DNA of 20,662 nucleotides from Gemmatimonadota bacterium. Its GTDB lineage: Bacteria; Gemmatimonadota; Gemmatimonadetes; Gemmatimonadales; GWC2-71-9. The translations under genes were made by a program, and so were the position numbers. Where the stretch lies: positions 1 through 20,662 of the forward strand of contig QHUD01000092.1 in the NCBI GenBank assembly GCA_003221085.1. Direction: 5' to 3'. The notes below the pieces were generated by a model. That model was not told where the DNA came from and searched no databases. It was given only the letters and a program-made list of their open reading frames with translations. Below are positions 14,445 to 20,662 of this stretch, in pieces. How positions within the stretch are numbered: position 1 is the stretch's first letter; each line of letters begins with the position of its first letter.

Positions 14445-14718
14445 GGGAGACGACGAACCGCACGAGCACAGTTTCCGCCGTCTGGGGCGCGACCGTGCAG
14501 AAGCACTCGACGCCGATCAGGCGCTTGACGCCCCGTACCTCCGCCTCCGCGATCCCCGGCACGTCGCGGTAGGTGATCTCAAGCGTCGTGCCGTCGATGA
14601 TGCGGTACGCCACGGGGCGTCCGAGCAGGCGGTGATGCGGGTCGATCCTGCCGAGCCCTTCGCTCAGCCGGTGCTGAATCTCGGCGGCCTGCGCGCGCGG
14701 CGCCGGCGTCTCGGTCAC
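14437..14718 (-). CDS. Small conserved-looking protein downstream of queG, unknown function
   Basis: The 93-residue product is not a family I can name. After a Pro/Ala-rich start it has a helix (AAEIQHRLSEGLGRID), then beta-like segments (AYRIIDGTTLEITYRDV, VLVRFVVSLK) and one VECFC motif. The GTG at 14718 overlaps the queG stop (GTGA) in the same way as queG overlaps the gene before it, which is the main reason for calling it real. A role linked to queG is possible only by position. The 3' end overlaps the convergent phosphoesterase by 8 nt. Confidence 0.6.
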   Translation of the reverse strand: MTETPAPRAQAAEIQHRLSEGLGRIDPHHRLLGRPVAYRIIDGTTLEITYRDVPGIAEAEVRGVKRLIGVECFCTVAPQTAETVLVRFVVSLK

Positions 14719-15710
14719 GGCTGGGGACGGTCGCGGTTCGCGAGCACGGCGGCCGCGTTGCGCCGCATGCCGGCGACTCCGGGGCGCTCGAAGGGCGTGT
14801 CGCCGAAGCGGCGCTGGAACGCCTCCGGCTCCCCGTCGAGCAGCGCCGCGAGATCCGGCTCGGCGATCTCGGGGCGCACGCCGAGCTCGGCGTCGCCCGT
14901 CGGGCGCGCGAACTTCACGTTCCACGGACACACGTCCTGGCACACGTCGCATCCGAACAGCCACTCGCCCACCAGCGGCCGCTCGGCGGCGCTGAACTCC
15001 GCGGCGTGCTCGATCGTGAGGTAGGAGATGCAGCGCCGGGCATCGAGCACGCCCGGTGCGGCGAATGCGCTGGTCGGGCAGGCGTCCAGGCAGGCGCGGC
15101 AGCTGCCGCAGCGGTCCGCCTCGAACGGCGGATCGGGGGCGAGCCCCGCGTCGGTCAGCACGACACCGATAAATGTGAACGAGCCCCGGTCGGGGTCGAT
15201 CAGCATCATGTTCTTGCCGATCCATCCGAGTCCGGCCCGCTGCGCCAGCTCCCGCTCGGGCACCGGCCCTGCATCCACATAGCAGCGAGTCTTCGCCCCC
15301 GGCACGGTCTCCCGAATGGCGGTGGCGAGCCGCTCGAGACGGCGGCCAAGCACGCGGTGATAATCGGCGGACCAGGCGTACTGAGCCACTCTTCCGAGGG
15401 CTGGACTGACCCCGGGCGCGAGCCCGGGGCGCGCAGAGGCATGGTAGTAGTTCGTGAGCGTGACCACCGCCACCCGCGCGCCCGGCATGATGCGGGCCGG
15501 GTCCTTTCGCTTCGCTGCCTGCCGGTGCAGGTAGGTCATGGTGCCCGCGTACCCGGCGTCGAGCCACTGATCGAGTTCAGCGGCGTGCGAGTTGGGCTCG
15601 AGGGTCGCTATCCCAACCGCGTCGAATCCCAGCGCGAGCGCTCGACCTTTCACCTCGACGCTATTGCGTGACGTCTCTGCGCGACGCGTCTGCTCGACGC
15701 CGTTTTTCAT
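14715..15710 (-). CDS. queG: Epoxyqueuosine reductase QueG
   Basis: QueG performs the last step of queuosine synthesis, reducing epoxyqueuosine to queuosine in tRNA with a cobalamin cofactor and two [4Fe-4S] clusters. The first ferredoxin-type set is CGSCRACLDACP (C201, C204, C207, C211); further cluster cysteines are C227 and FGCDVCQDVCPWN (C254, C257, C261). The cobalamin-site sequence YVDAGPVPERELA holds the Asp (D146) expected as proton donor, and GWIGKN follows. At 331 residues it is shorter than forms of about 380 that carry a C-terminal HEAT-like extension. The ATG at 15710 overlaps the stop of the preceding small gene (ATGA); longer starts would run into that gene. Confidence 0.95.
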   Translation of the reverse strand: MKNGVEQTRRAETSRNSVEVKGRALALGFDAVGIATLEPNSHAAELDQWLDAGYAGTMTYLHRQAAKRKDPARIMPGARVAVVTLTNYYHASARPGLAPGVSPALGRVAQYAWSADYHRVLGRRLERLATAIRETVPGAKTRCYVDAGPVPERELAQRAGLGWIGKNMMLIDPDRGSFTFIGVVLTDAGLAPDPPFEADRCGSCRACLDACPTSAFAAPGVLDARRCISYLTIEHAAEFSAAERPLVGEWLFGCDVCQDVCPWNVKFARPTGDAELGVRPEIAEPDLAALLDGEPEAFQRRFGDTPFERPGVAGMRRNAAAVLANRDRPQP

Positions 15711-15973
15711 AGCTGCATAGTCTCTCTTCGCCATCTTGCGAACCGCACGACGTCTTCGAGCGGCGGCACCGCCGCTTCGTCGCCATAGGCGGTGAACATG
15801 CGCCACCGTACGTACTCGCGCGGCGGCAGCGGCAGGAACGGGGGGCGTCGGTACCAGTCCCGCGCCCGGAAGCTCCAGGTGAGGCGCACGAGGTCGAGTG
15901 CGAGCCGGGGGCTCACGACGGCCCGCAGGACGAGGCGCGCCGCGAGGGTCCGCCATCCGGTGGAGGCGTGCAC
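15707..15973 (-). CDS. Small protein upstream of queG, unknown function
   Basis: The 88-residue product has an N-terminal hydrophobic amphipathic helix (LAARLVLRAVVSPRLALDLV) and then a very aromatic, Arg-rich stretch with a distinctive look: ARDWYRRPPFLPLPPREYVR, WRMFTAYGDEAAVPPLEDVV and RFARWRRE. Such a dense pattern is unlikely in a random ORF, and the ATGA overlap with queG and the position downstream of a divergent promoter region support a real gene. The start is GTG 15973 with no good Shine-Dalgarno sequence. I cannot assign a function; peripheral membrane association is possible. Confidence 0.72.
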   Translation of the reverse strand: MHASTGWRTLAARLVLRAVVSPRLALDLVRLTWSFRARDWYRRPPFLPLPPREYVRWRMFTAYGDEAAVPPLEDVVRFARWRRETMQL

Positions 15974-15995
15974 GCCGTGAATTTACTCGCGAGGC

Positions 15996-16025
15996 GTGCC
16001 AGGCGCCCTTTTCCTCCTGTATATT
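15996..16025 (+). promoter_or_regulatory. Possible promoter giving a leaderless aminotransferase mRNA
   Basis: GTGCCA (15996-16001) and TATATT (16020-16025) have an 18-bp spacer. The -10 hexamer equals that proposed for parA. Its end is only 8 nt before the ATG at 16034, so transcription would begin at or just before the start codon. This agrees with the lack of a Shine-Dalgarno sequence there. Confidence 0.4.
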
Positions 16026-16033
16026 GACCGCCT

Positions 16034-17215
16034 ATGACGCTCGCCAGCGGTCTCGACGCCGACGCATCCGCGGGCGCTCACGCGCTCGCCCGCTATCGGA
16101 GCGAGTTCCCGATCTTCCGGGACGCGGTGTACCTGAACACCTGCTCGCTCGGTGCTCTCGGCGATCGCACGCGCCGCCGCATCACAGAGTTCTTCGATCT
16201 GTGGCAGGCGCGCGGGGCGTCCGCCTGGTACGACGTGTGGTGGGCGGCCCTCGGGGAGCTGCGGGCGCGCTACGCGCGGATCGTCGGTGCCAGCCCGGAG
16301 GAGATTGCGCTCGCCCCCAGTGTGTCGGTGGCGCTGTCCACGGTGGCGGAGGCGCTGGACTACCGGCGCCGCCCCAGGGTGGTGGTTACGTCGCTCGATT
16401 TTCCCACCATCGCCTACCAATGGCTCGCGAAGCGGGCCCGTGGGGTGGAGCTGGTCGTGGTCGAGAGCCCGGACCAGATCTCGGTGCCCGTCGAGGCCAT
16501 CGCGCGTGCCGTGGATGACCGGACCGCCCTGGTCGCGACCTCGCACGTCTACTTCACGAGCGGGGCCATTCAGGACATCCAGCGCGTGGCGGACGTTGCA
16601 CGCAAGTGCGGTGCGTTGACCCTGATCGACGCCTACCAGGCGGTGGGACAGGTGCCCGTGGACGTGAAGGCCGCAGGCGTGGACTTTCTCACCGCCGGGG
16701 GGCTCAAGTGGCTGCTCGGCGGGCCGGGGATCGTGCTGCTGTACGTTCGCGACGAGCTCGCGCGACGGCTCGCGCCGACAATCGCCGGGTGGTTCGGCCA
16801 GAAGAACCAGTTCGACTTCGATCCGCGCGCGTTCGAGCTGCACGACGACGCCCGGCGGTTCGAACTGGGCACACCGGCGCTGGCGGCCGTCTATGCGCAG
16901 CTCGGGGGCCTCGATTACATCGACGAAATCGGCGTCCCGGCCATTCGCCGGGTGACGGCGGCGCTCACCGAGGACCTGGTCGCGCGCGCGCGGGAGTCCG
17001 GCTTCCGGCCCAAGGTGGCTCCCCGCGCGGAGGATCGTTCGGGCATCGTGATGCTCCCCGTGGCCGATCCGGCGGCGGGCGTGCGACACCTCGCCGCCGG
17101 CGGGATCATCGCGGACGCCCGACCCGGACACGTCCGTCTCTCTCCCTTCTTCTATAACGTGCAGGACGACCATGTCTCAGCGCTCGAGCGGCTCGCAACG
17201 CACACCGGTCACTGA
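16034..17215 (+). CDS. Class V PLP-dependent aminotransferase-fold enzyme (kynureninase/cysteine desulfurase-like)
   Basis: The 393-residue protein has the fold-type I, class V layout: YLNTCSLGAL near the N-terminus, the pyridine-nitrogen aspartate in TLIDAYQAVG (D199), and the Schiff-base lysine in TAGGLKWLLGGPG (K225), followed by LYVR. The Cys loop that marks true SufS/IscS desulfurases is not apparent, so sulfur transfer is less likely than an aminotransferase, lyase or kynureninase-like reaction. The ATG at 16034 lies just after a TATATT element and has no ribosome-binding site. Its 3' end overlaps the LOG gene by 44 nt, unusually long for this window, and it heads the four-gene operon that includes a deoxyhypusine-synthase-like gene. 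Substrate unknown. Confidence 0.88.
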   Translation: MTLASGLDADASAGAHALARYRSEFPIFRDAVYLNTCSLGALGDRTRRRITEFFDLWQARGASAWYDVWWAALGELRARYARIVGASPEEIALAPSVSVALSTVAEALDYRRRPRVVVTSLDFPTIAYQWLAKRARGVELVVVESPDQISVPVEAIARAVDDRTALVATSHVYFTSGAIQDIQRVADVARKCGALTLIDAYQAVGQVPVDVKAAGVDFLTAGGLKWLLGGPGIVLLYVRDELARRLAPTIAGWFGQKNQFDFDPRAFELHDDARRFELGTPALAAVYAQLGGLDYIDEIGVPAIRRVTAALTEDLVARARESGFRPKVAPRAEDRSGIVMLPVADPAAGVRHLAAGGIIADARPGHVRLSPFFYNVQDDHVSALERLATHTGH

Positions 17216-17930
17216 GGACGAACGCCTCCTCGCCCAGGTTCCCCGCGAGCGACGAGCGTTCGTCAAGACGGACTCGTGGCGGGTCCTGCGGATCATGGGG
17301 GAGTTCGTCGAGGGATTCGACACCCTCTCGGACGTGTACAACGCCGTGACGGTGTTCGGCTCGGCGCGGACTCCGCCGGACGATCCCTATTACGAGAAAG
17401 CGGTGCAGACCGCGCGCATGCTCGCGGAGGAAGGCTTCCCGATCATCACGGGAGGCGGTCCCGGGATCATGGAAGCCGCGAACCGCGGAGCGCAGGAGGG
17501 GAACGGCCTGTCCATCGGCTGCAACATCGAGCTGCCGTTCGAGCAGGGGCTCAATCCGTACGTCGAGCGCGCCATCAACTTCCGCTATTTCTTCGTCCGC
17601 AAGACGATGTTCGTGAAGTACTCCACCGCGTTCATCGTTTTCCCCGGAGGATACGGAACGATGGACGAGCTGTTCGAAGCGCTCACGCTGATTCAGACGG
17701 GGAAGGTGAAGCACTTCCCCGTGATCCTGTTCGGCGAGGAATACTGGGCCGGCCTCGCCGAGTGGCTGCGGGAGCGCGTGGCGGGGGAGGGCAAGATCGC
17801 CGCTACGGATCTCCGTCTCTTCACCGTGACCGATAGCCCGCGAGAGGCCGTGGCGACCGTGCGCCAGGCACGGGAGCGCCGCACGCAGGCCGCTCCGGCC
17901 GACGCCCAGCGCGACGCGGAGGTGCCATGA
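17172..17930 (+). CDS. LOG family protein (TIGR00730, nucleotide 5'-monophosphate phosphoribohydrolase-like)
   Basis: LOG-family enzymes with Rossmann fold typically split N6-modified or plain AMP-type nucleotides into base and ribose 5-phosphate. Both signature loops are present: GGGPGIMEAANRGA (94-107) and PGGYGTMDELFEA (158-170), with R143 and K144 between them. The 252-residue size includes an N-terminal extension of about 45 residues and a short disordered Ala/Arg tail. The ATG at 17172 gives a 44-nt overlap with the previous gene and has a weak AGGA upstream; a later start at M42 would cut homologous sequence. The stop overlaps the next gene (ATGA). Cytokinin activation is unlikely in such a bacterium; purine salvage or another nucleotide product is more probable. 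Confidence 0.93.
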   Translation: MSQRSSGSQRTPVTEDERLLAQVPRERRAFVKTDSWRVLRIMGEFVEGFDTLSDVYNAVTVFGSARTPPDDPYYEKAVQTARMLAEEGFPIITGGGPGIMEAANRGAQEGNGLSIGCNIELPFEQGLNPYVERAINFRYFFVRKTMFVKYSTAFIVFPGGYGTMDELFEALTLIQTGKVKHFPVILFGEEYWAGLAEWLRERVAGEGKIAATDLRLFTVTDSPREAVATVRQARERRTQAAPADAQRDAEVP

Positions 17931-19066
17931 CCACACGCAAAGACTTTTTGCGCGGCCAGCGCATCGATCCGAAGCCGATTACGGGACGTGAGACAGTGCC
18001 GGATCTGGTGGACAACGCATTCCTGGCCTACAACGCGGGCCGTCTCGCCGAAGGGTGCCGCCTGTTCACGGAGCTGATGCTTCAAGACGACGTCACGGTC
18101 GGCATGAGCCTCACCGGCGCCATGACGCCCGCGGGGCTGGGGATGTCTACCATCATCCCCCTCCTCGAGGCAGGGTTCATCGATTGGATCGTCTCGACCG
18201 GGGCCAACTTGTATCACGATGCCCACTTCGGGCTGGGTCTGACGATGCACCGGGGGACGCCCTTCGCGGACGACGTGGAGCTGCGCGAGGAAGGGGTCGT
18301 CCGCATCTACGACATCTTCTTCGACTACGAGGTGCTGTTGTCGACCGACGCCTACATCCGGGAGGTGTCGGCGCGCCCGGAGTTTCAGCGTCCCATGAGC
18401 ACGGCGGAGTACCACTACCTGCTGGGCGGCTACGTCCTCGCCCGTGAGCAGGCGTTGGGGATCTCGCGGAAATCGGTGCTCGGCGTGGCGCACCAGTGTG
18501 CCGTGCCGATCTACACATCGTCTCCGGGCGACTCGTCCATCGGGATGAACGTGGCCGAGCAAGCACTCACCGGATCGCAGCTGCGCTTCGATCCGAGCGC
18601 GGACGTCAACGAGACGTCGGCGATCGTGTACGACGCCAAGACGAGCGGGGGCAAGAGCGGTATCCTGATCATCGGCGGGGGCAGCCCGAAGAACTTCGTG
18701 CTGCAAACGGAGCCGCAGATCCAGGAGGTCCTGGGCATCAGTGAAAAGGGACATGACTACTACCTGCAGATGACCGACGCGCGCGCCGATACGGGCGGCT
18801 TGTCCGGGGCAACGCCGTCCGAGGCGGTGAGCTGGGGGAAGGTGGACCCCGACAAGCTTCCCGGCACGGTGGTGTGCTATCTCGACAACACGATCGGCTT
18901 CCCCATCCTCGCCGCGTACGCGCTCGCCAAGCGGAAGCCGCGGCGGCTGAAGCGACTGTACGAACGGCGCGAGGCGATGATGCGCCAGCTCACCGAGGCG
19001 TACCACGAGGCGAAAGCGGACCGCGACGCGCGCGCGGAGGCGACGACTGTCGGGCGCAGACCCTGA
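17927..19066 (+). CDS. Deoxyhypusine synthase-like protein
   Basis: The 379-residue protein belongs to the DHS family, NAD-dependent enzymes that transfer the aminobutyl group of spermidine. The catalytic-lysine motif is intact: GATPSEAVSWGK (K305). TGANLYHDAHFGLG and IIGGGSPKNF match NAD/spermidine-site loops. In eukaryotic DHS the latter loop reads GGGVVKHH, with an important His; here Asn/Phe takes its place, a feature I associate with the bacterial branch. Bacteria lack eIF5A, so homospermidine formation or another amine transfer is more likely than protein hypusination. The ATG at 17927 overlaps the LOG stop (ATGA), and the stop probably overlaps the transporter's start (CTGA), so the gene is embedded in one operon. 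The substrate is inferred, not shown. Confidence 0.9.
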   Translation: MTTRKDFLRGQRIDPKPITGRETVPDLVDNAFLAYNAGRLAEGCRLFTELMLQDDVTVGMSLTGAMTPAGLGMSTIIPLLEAGFIDWIVSTGANLYHDAHFGLGLTMHRGTPFADDVELREEGVVRIYDIFFDYEVLLSTDAYIREVSARPEFQRPMSTAEYHYLLGGYVLAREQALGISRKSVLGVAHQCAVPIYTSSPGDSSIGMNVAEQALTGSQLRFDPSADVNETSAIVYDAKTSGGKSGILIIGGGSPKNFVLQTEPQIQEVLGISEKGHDYYLQMTDARADTGGLSGATPSEAVSWGKVDPDKLPGTVVCYLDNTIGFPILAAYALAKRKPRRLKRLYERREAMMRQLTEAYHEAKADRDARAEATTVGRRP

Positions 19067-20568
19067 CCGCGTCGTCCCCCCCTCCCGCGGGCACGTCCCG
19101 GGCGTACGCGGCGTACGTCTTGGGGCTCTTGACGGTCATCAATCTTTTCAACTACACCGACCGAAACGTCATCTTCGCTTTGTTCGAGCCGATCAAGCGC
19201 GAGCTCGTTCTGTCGGACCAGCAGCTCGGCTGGCTGGGATCCGCCTACGTGATCGTCCTCTCGCTCGCGGCGCTGCCCCTGGGGGTGCTCGGGGACTTGA
19301 AGTCCCGGCGCGCCGTGATCGCCTTCGGCGTCGGGTTGTGGAGCGCCTTCACGGCGCTGGGCGCGACGGTGAGCCGCTTCTGGCAGCTGCTGGTGTGCCG
19401 CTCGCTGGTGGGCGTGGGCGAGGCGGGCTACGGGCCCGCCGCCCAGGCGTTGCTTGCCGAGTTCTTTCAGGGCAAGCCCCGCGCCTTCGCGCTCGGCGTC
19501 TACTCGGTGGGGATGGCGTTCGGCGGCGTGCTCGGGATCTGGCTCGGCGGAGTGCTCGCCGCCCGCTACGGCTGGCGCGCTGCCTTCGTCGTCCTCGGGG
19601 TCCCCGGCTTTCTGCTCGCACTGCTCGCGTCCCGGCTGCGGGAGCCGCGGCGCCGCCCGCCGGCGACGATCCGCGCCACGGTGGTGGGCTGGTACACCCG
19701 CGGCCGCGTGGGGGCCCGCGAGGCGGTGCGGCTCGGCGCGCCGCTCATCGGGCTCACGCTCGCGGGTGCGGGGCTGTCCGGCGCGCTCGATCTGTTCCTG
19801 CCGCGGCCGCGCGGTCTCGATACGGCGGTGTTCGCCGCTTGTGTGAGCATCGGCATCGTGTGGACGGTGCTCCGGCTTGTGCCCGTGGCCGTGCGCCGGA
19901 CCAGCGAAGCGACCGAGGTTGCGGCCACCGCCTTCGGCGACTTCCTTCAGGCCGCCGGGACGGTGCTCCGCACCCCGACGCTGATCTGGATGTTCGTGGG
20001 CGGGGCGCTCGTCACGTTTGCCGTCAACGGCCTGATCGCCTGGGCGCCGAGCTTTCTGGAGCGCACCCACGGGCTTCCGGTCGCCGCGGTGGGGCGGCAG
20101 TTCGGCGTGTGGGGACTCGCCGGCGGGGCGCTCGGCGCGTTGTTCGGCGGCCGGACGGGGGACTGGCTGCTCACGCGCTGGAGCGGAGGACGCGTCGTCG
20201 TGTCCGGCGCGGGATTCGTGCTGGGCGGGCCGGTGTGCGCGGCGTTGCTCCTGATCGACGAGCTCCGGCTCTTCGTCCCGCTCCTGTTCGGGACGTTCTT
20301 CCTCTATTCGTGGTACAACGGGCCGCTCTCGGCCGTGATCCTCGACGTGGTCCCCGCGGCGGTCCGTGCGTCGGTGCTCGGCGCCTACGTGCTGTTCTCG
20401 CACCTCGCCGGCGATGCGATCGCTCCGCCACTCATCGGGTATCTCTCGGACCGGTTCGGCCTGCGACCTGCGATGCTGCTGCTGCCGACGGCGGGGGCGG
20501 TGGGGGGGTTGGTGATCCTCATCGCGCTGACAACGATCGGGCGGGACATGCAACGGGTGAGGACATGA
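19063..20568 (+). CDS. Spinster-like major facilitator superfamily transporter
   Basis: The first half matches spinster-type MFS carriers: INLFNYTDRNVI in helix 1, LSDQQLGWLGSAYVIVLSLA, the helix 2-3 loop LGDLKSRRAV and CRSLVGVGEAGYGPAAQAL in helix 4. Between helices 6 and 7 there is a segment (about residues 225-285) with two further hydrophobic stretches (APLIGLTLAGAGLSGALDLF and AACVSIGIVWTVLRLVPVAV), so about 14 helices are likely. No in-frame ATG, GTG or TTG exists in the right place. CTG 19063, overlapping the previous stop as CTGA, gives 501 residues and a full helix 1; TTG 19120 would cut into helix 1. Either the start is noncanonical or the sequence has an error. Probably exports or imports the operon's product; the cargo is unknown. 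Confidence 0.85.
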   Translation: MTASSPPPAGTSRAYAAYVLGLLTVINLFNYTDRNVIFALFEPIKRELVLSDQQLGWLGSAYVIVLSLAALPLGVLGDLKSRRAVIAFGVGLWSAFTALGATVSRFWQLLVCRSLVGVGEAGYGPAAQALLAEFFQGKPRAFALGVYSVGMAFGGVLGIWLGGVLAARYGWRAAFVVLGVPGFLLALLASRLREPRRRPPATIRATVVGWYTRGRVGAREAVRLGAPLIGLTLAGAGLSGALDLFLPRPRGLDTAVFAACVSIGIVWTVLRLVPVAVRRTSEATEVAATAFGDFLQAAGTVLRTPTLIWMFVGGALVTFAVNGLIAWAPSFLERTHGLPVAAVGRQFGVWGLAGGALGALFGGRTGDWLLTRWSGGRVVVSGAGFVLGGPVCAALLLIDELRLFVPLLFGTFFLYSWYNGPLSAVILDVVPAAVRASVLGAYVLFSHLAGDAIAPPLIGYLSDRFGLRPAMLLLPTAGAVGGLVILIALTTIGRDMQRVRT

Positions 20569-20662
20569 GTGCGGAGTGTGGGGTGCGGAGTGCGGAGTTG
20601 AAGTGGAGTGTCGATTGCCGAGCGACGCCTGCGTTGATATTCCGCACTCCGCACTCCGCATT
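20567..20662. repeat. 7-bp-unit inverted repeat at the window edge, possibly incomplete
   Basis: Right after the transporter stop, GTGCGGA-type units run from 20567 to about 20598, followed by a spacer of about 47 bp, and then the reverse-complement units ACTCCGC from 20641 to the end. TGCGGAGTGCGGAGT (20584-20598) and ACTCCGCACTCCGCA (20646-20660) are perfect 15-bp inverted partners. The period is 7 bp on both arms. It could be a stable hairpin/terminator for the operon or one end of a repeat-flanked cassette like that at 21-590. The window ends inside it. Confidence 0.7.

Noticed and set aside
16034..17215. Calling the class V enzyme a cysteine desulfurase (SufS/IscS)
   Set aside because: No active-site Cys loop is apparent and no Fe-S assembly genes are nearby.
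18877..20661. A 594-residue open frame on the minus strand opposite the DHS-like/MFS genes
   Set aside because: It is antisense to clear protein families and has a low-complexity Arg/Glu/Pro/His/Gln composition typical of shadow frames in high-GC DNA.

Overview
The window is a high-GC, gene-dense bacterial chromosome segment. Gene content points to an environmental lineage near Gemmatimonadota: an isoamylase-early-set/ECF sigma operon, an unusual small protein upstream of queG, a bacterial deoxyhypusine-synthase-like gene, and -10 boxes of the TATATT/TATCTT type close to start codons. This placement is inference; there is no rRNA gene to confirm it. Two perfect parS cores plus mnmG-parA-parB place the left part close to the replication origin.

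Layout. (1) 1-600: a compact cassette holding one S23/IVP-type four-helix-bundle gene between long inverted repeats built from 8-bp units, with a strong hairpin ahead of the gene. (2) 622-5459, + strand: mnmG, two parS sites, then a tightly overlapping parA-parB-LytM/M23 peptidase run and a bactofilin that is frameshifted in this sequence; a terminator-like hairpin follows. rsmG is absent from its common place between mnmG and parA. (3) 5618-7584, + strand: a NIF3/DUF34 protein and an overlapping MFS transporter. (4) 10484-7581, - strand: a four-gene operon of ECF sigma factor, single-pass membrane protein with an outer E-set/CBM48 domain, secreted helical-repeat protein, and an outer-membrane-like protein ending in a second E-set/CBM48 domain. 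(5) 10603-12015, + strand, divergent from the sigma operon: a lipoprotein with DUF4382, a carboxypeptidase-regulatory-like domain and two Ig-like domains. (6) 12085-14444, + strand: an M20 metallopeptidase lipoprotein and an overlapping YkuE/LpxG-like metallophosphoesterase. (7) 15973-14437, - strand: a small unknown protein, queG, and a second small unknown protein, each overlapping the next by 4 nt. (8) 16034-20568, + strand: a class V PLP-dependent enzyme, a LOG-family protein, a deoxyhypusine-synthase-like protein and a spinster-like MFS transporter, all overlapping. (9) 20567-20662: inverted repeats built from 7-bp units, cut by the window end.

Functional reading. Region 2 joins chromosome segregation (ParABS) to cell-wall cleavage (LytM) and a polymerising scaffold (bactofilin), a link known in other bacteria. 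Region 4 looks like a self-contained envelope signalling unit in which the membrane protein next to the sigma factor and the outer-membrane component share the same fold. Region 8 looks like a metabolic module, perhaps for an amine or purine-linked compound, with its own transporter; its substrate cannot be read from sequence alone. No tRNA, rRNA, CRISPR array, transposase or phage gene was seen. No gene-free stretch exceeds 300 bases.
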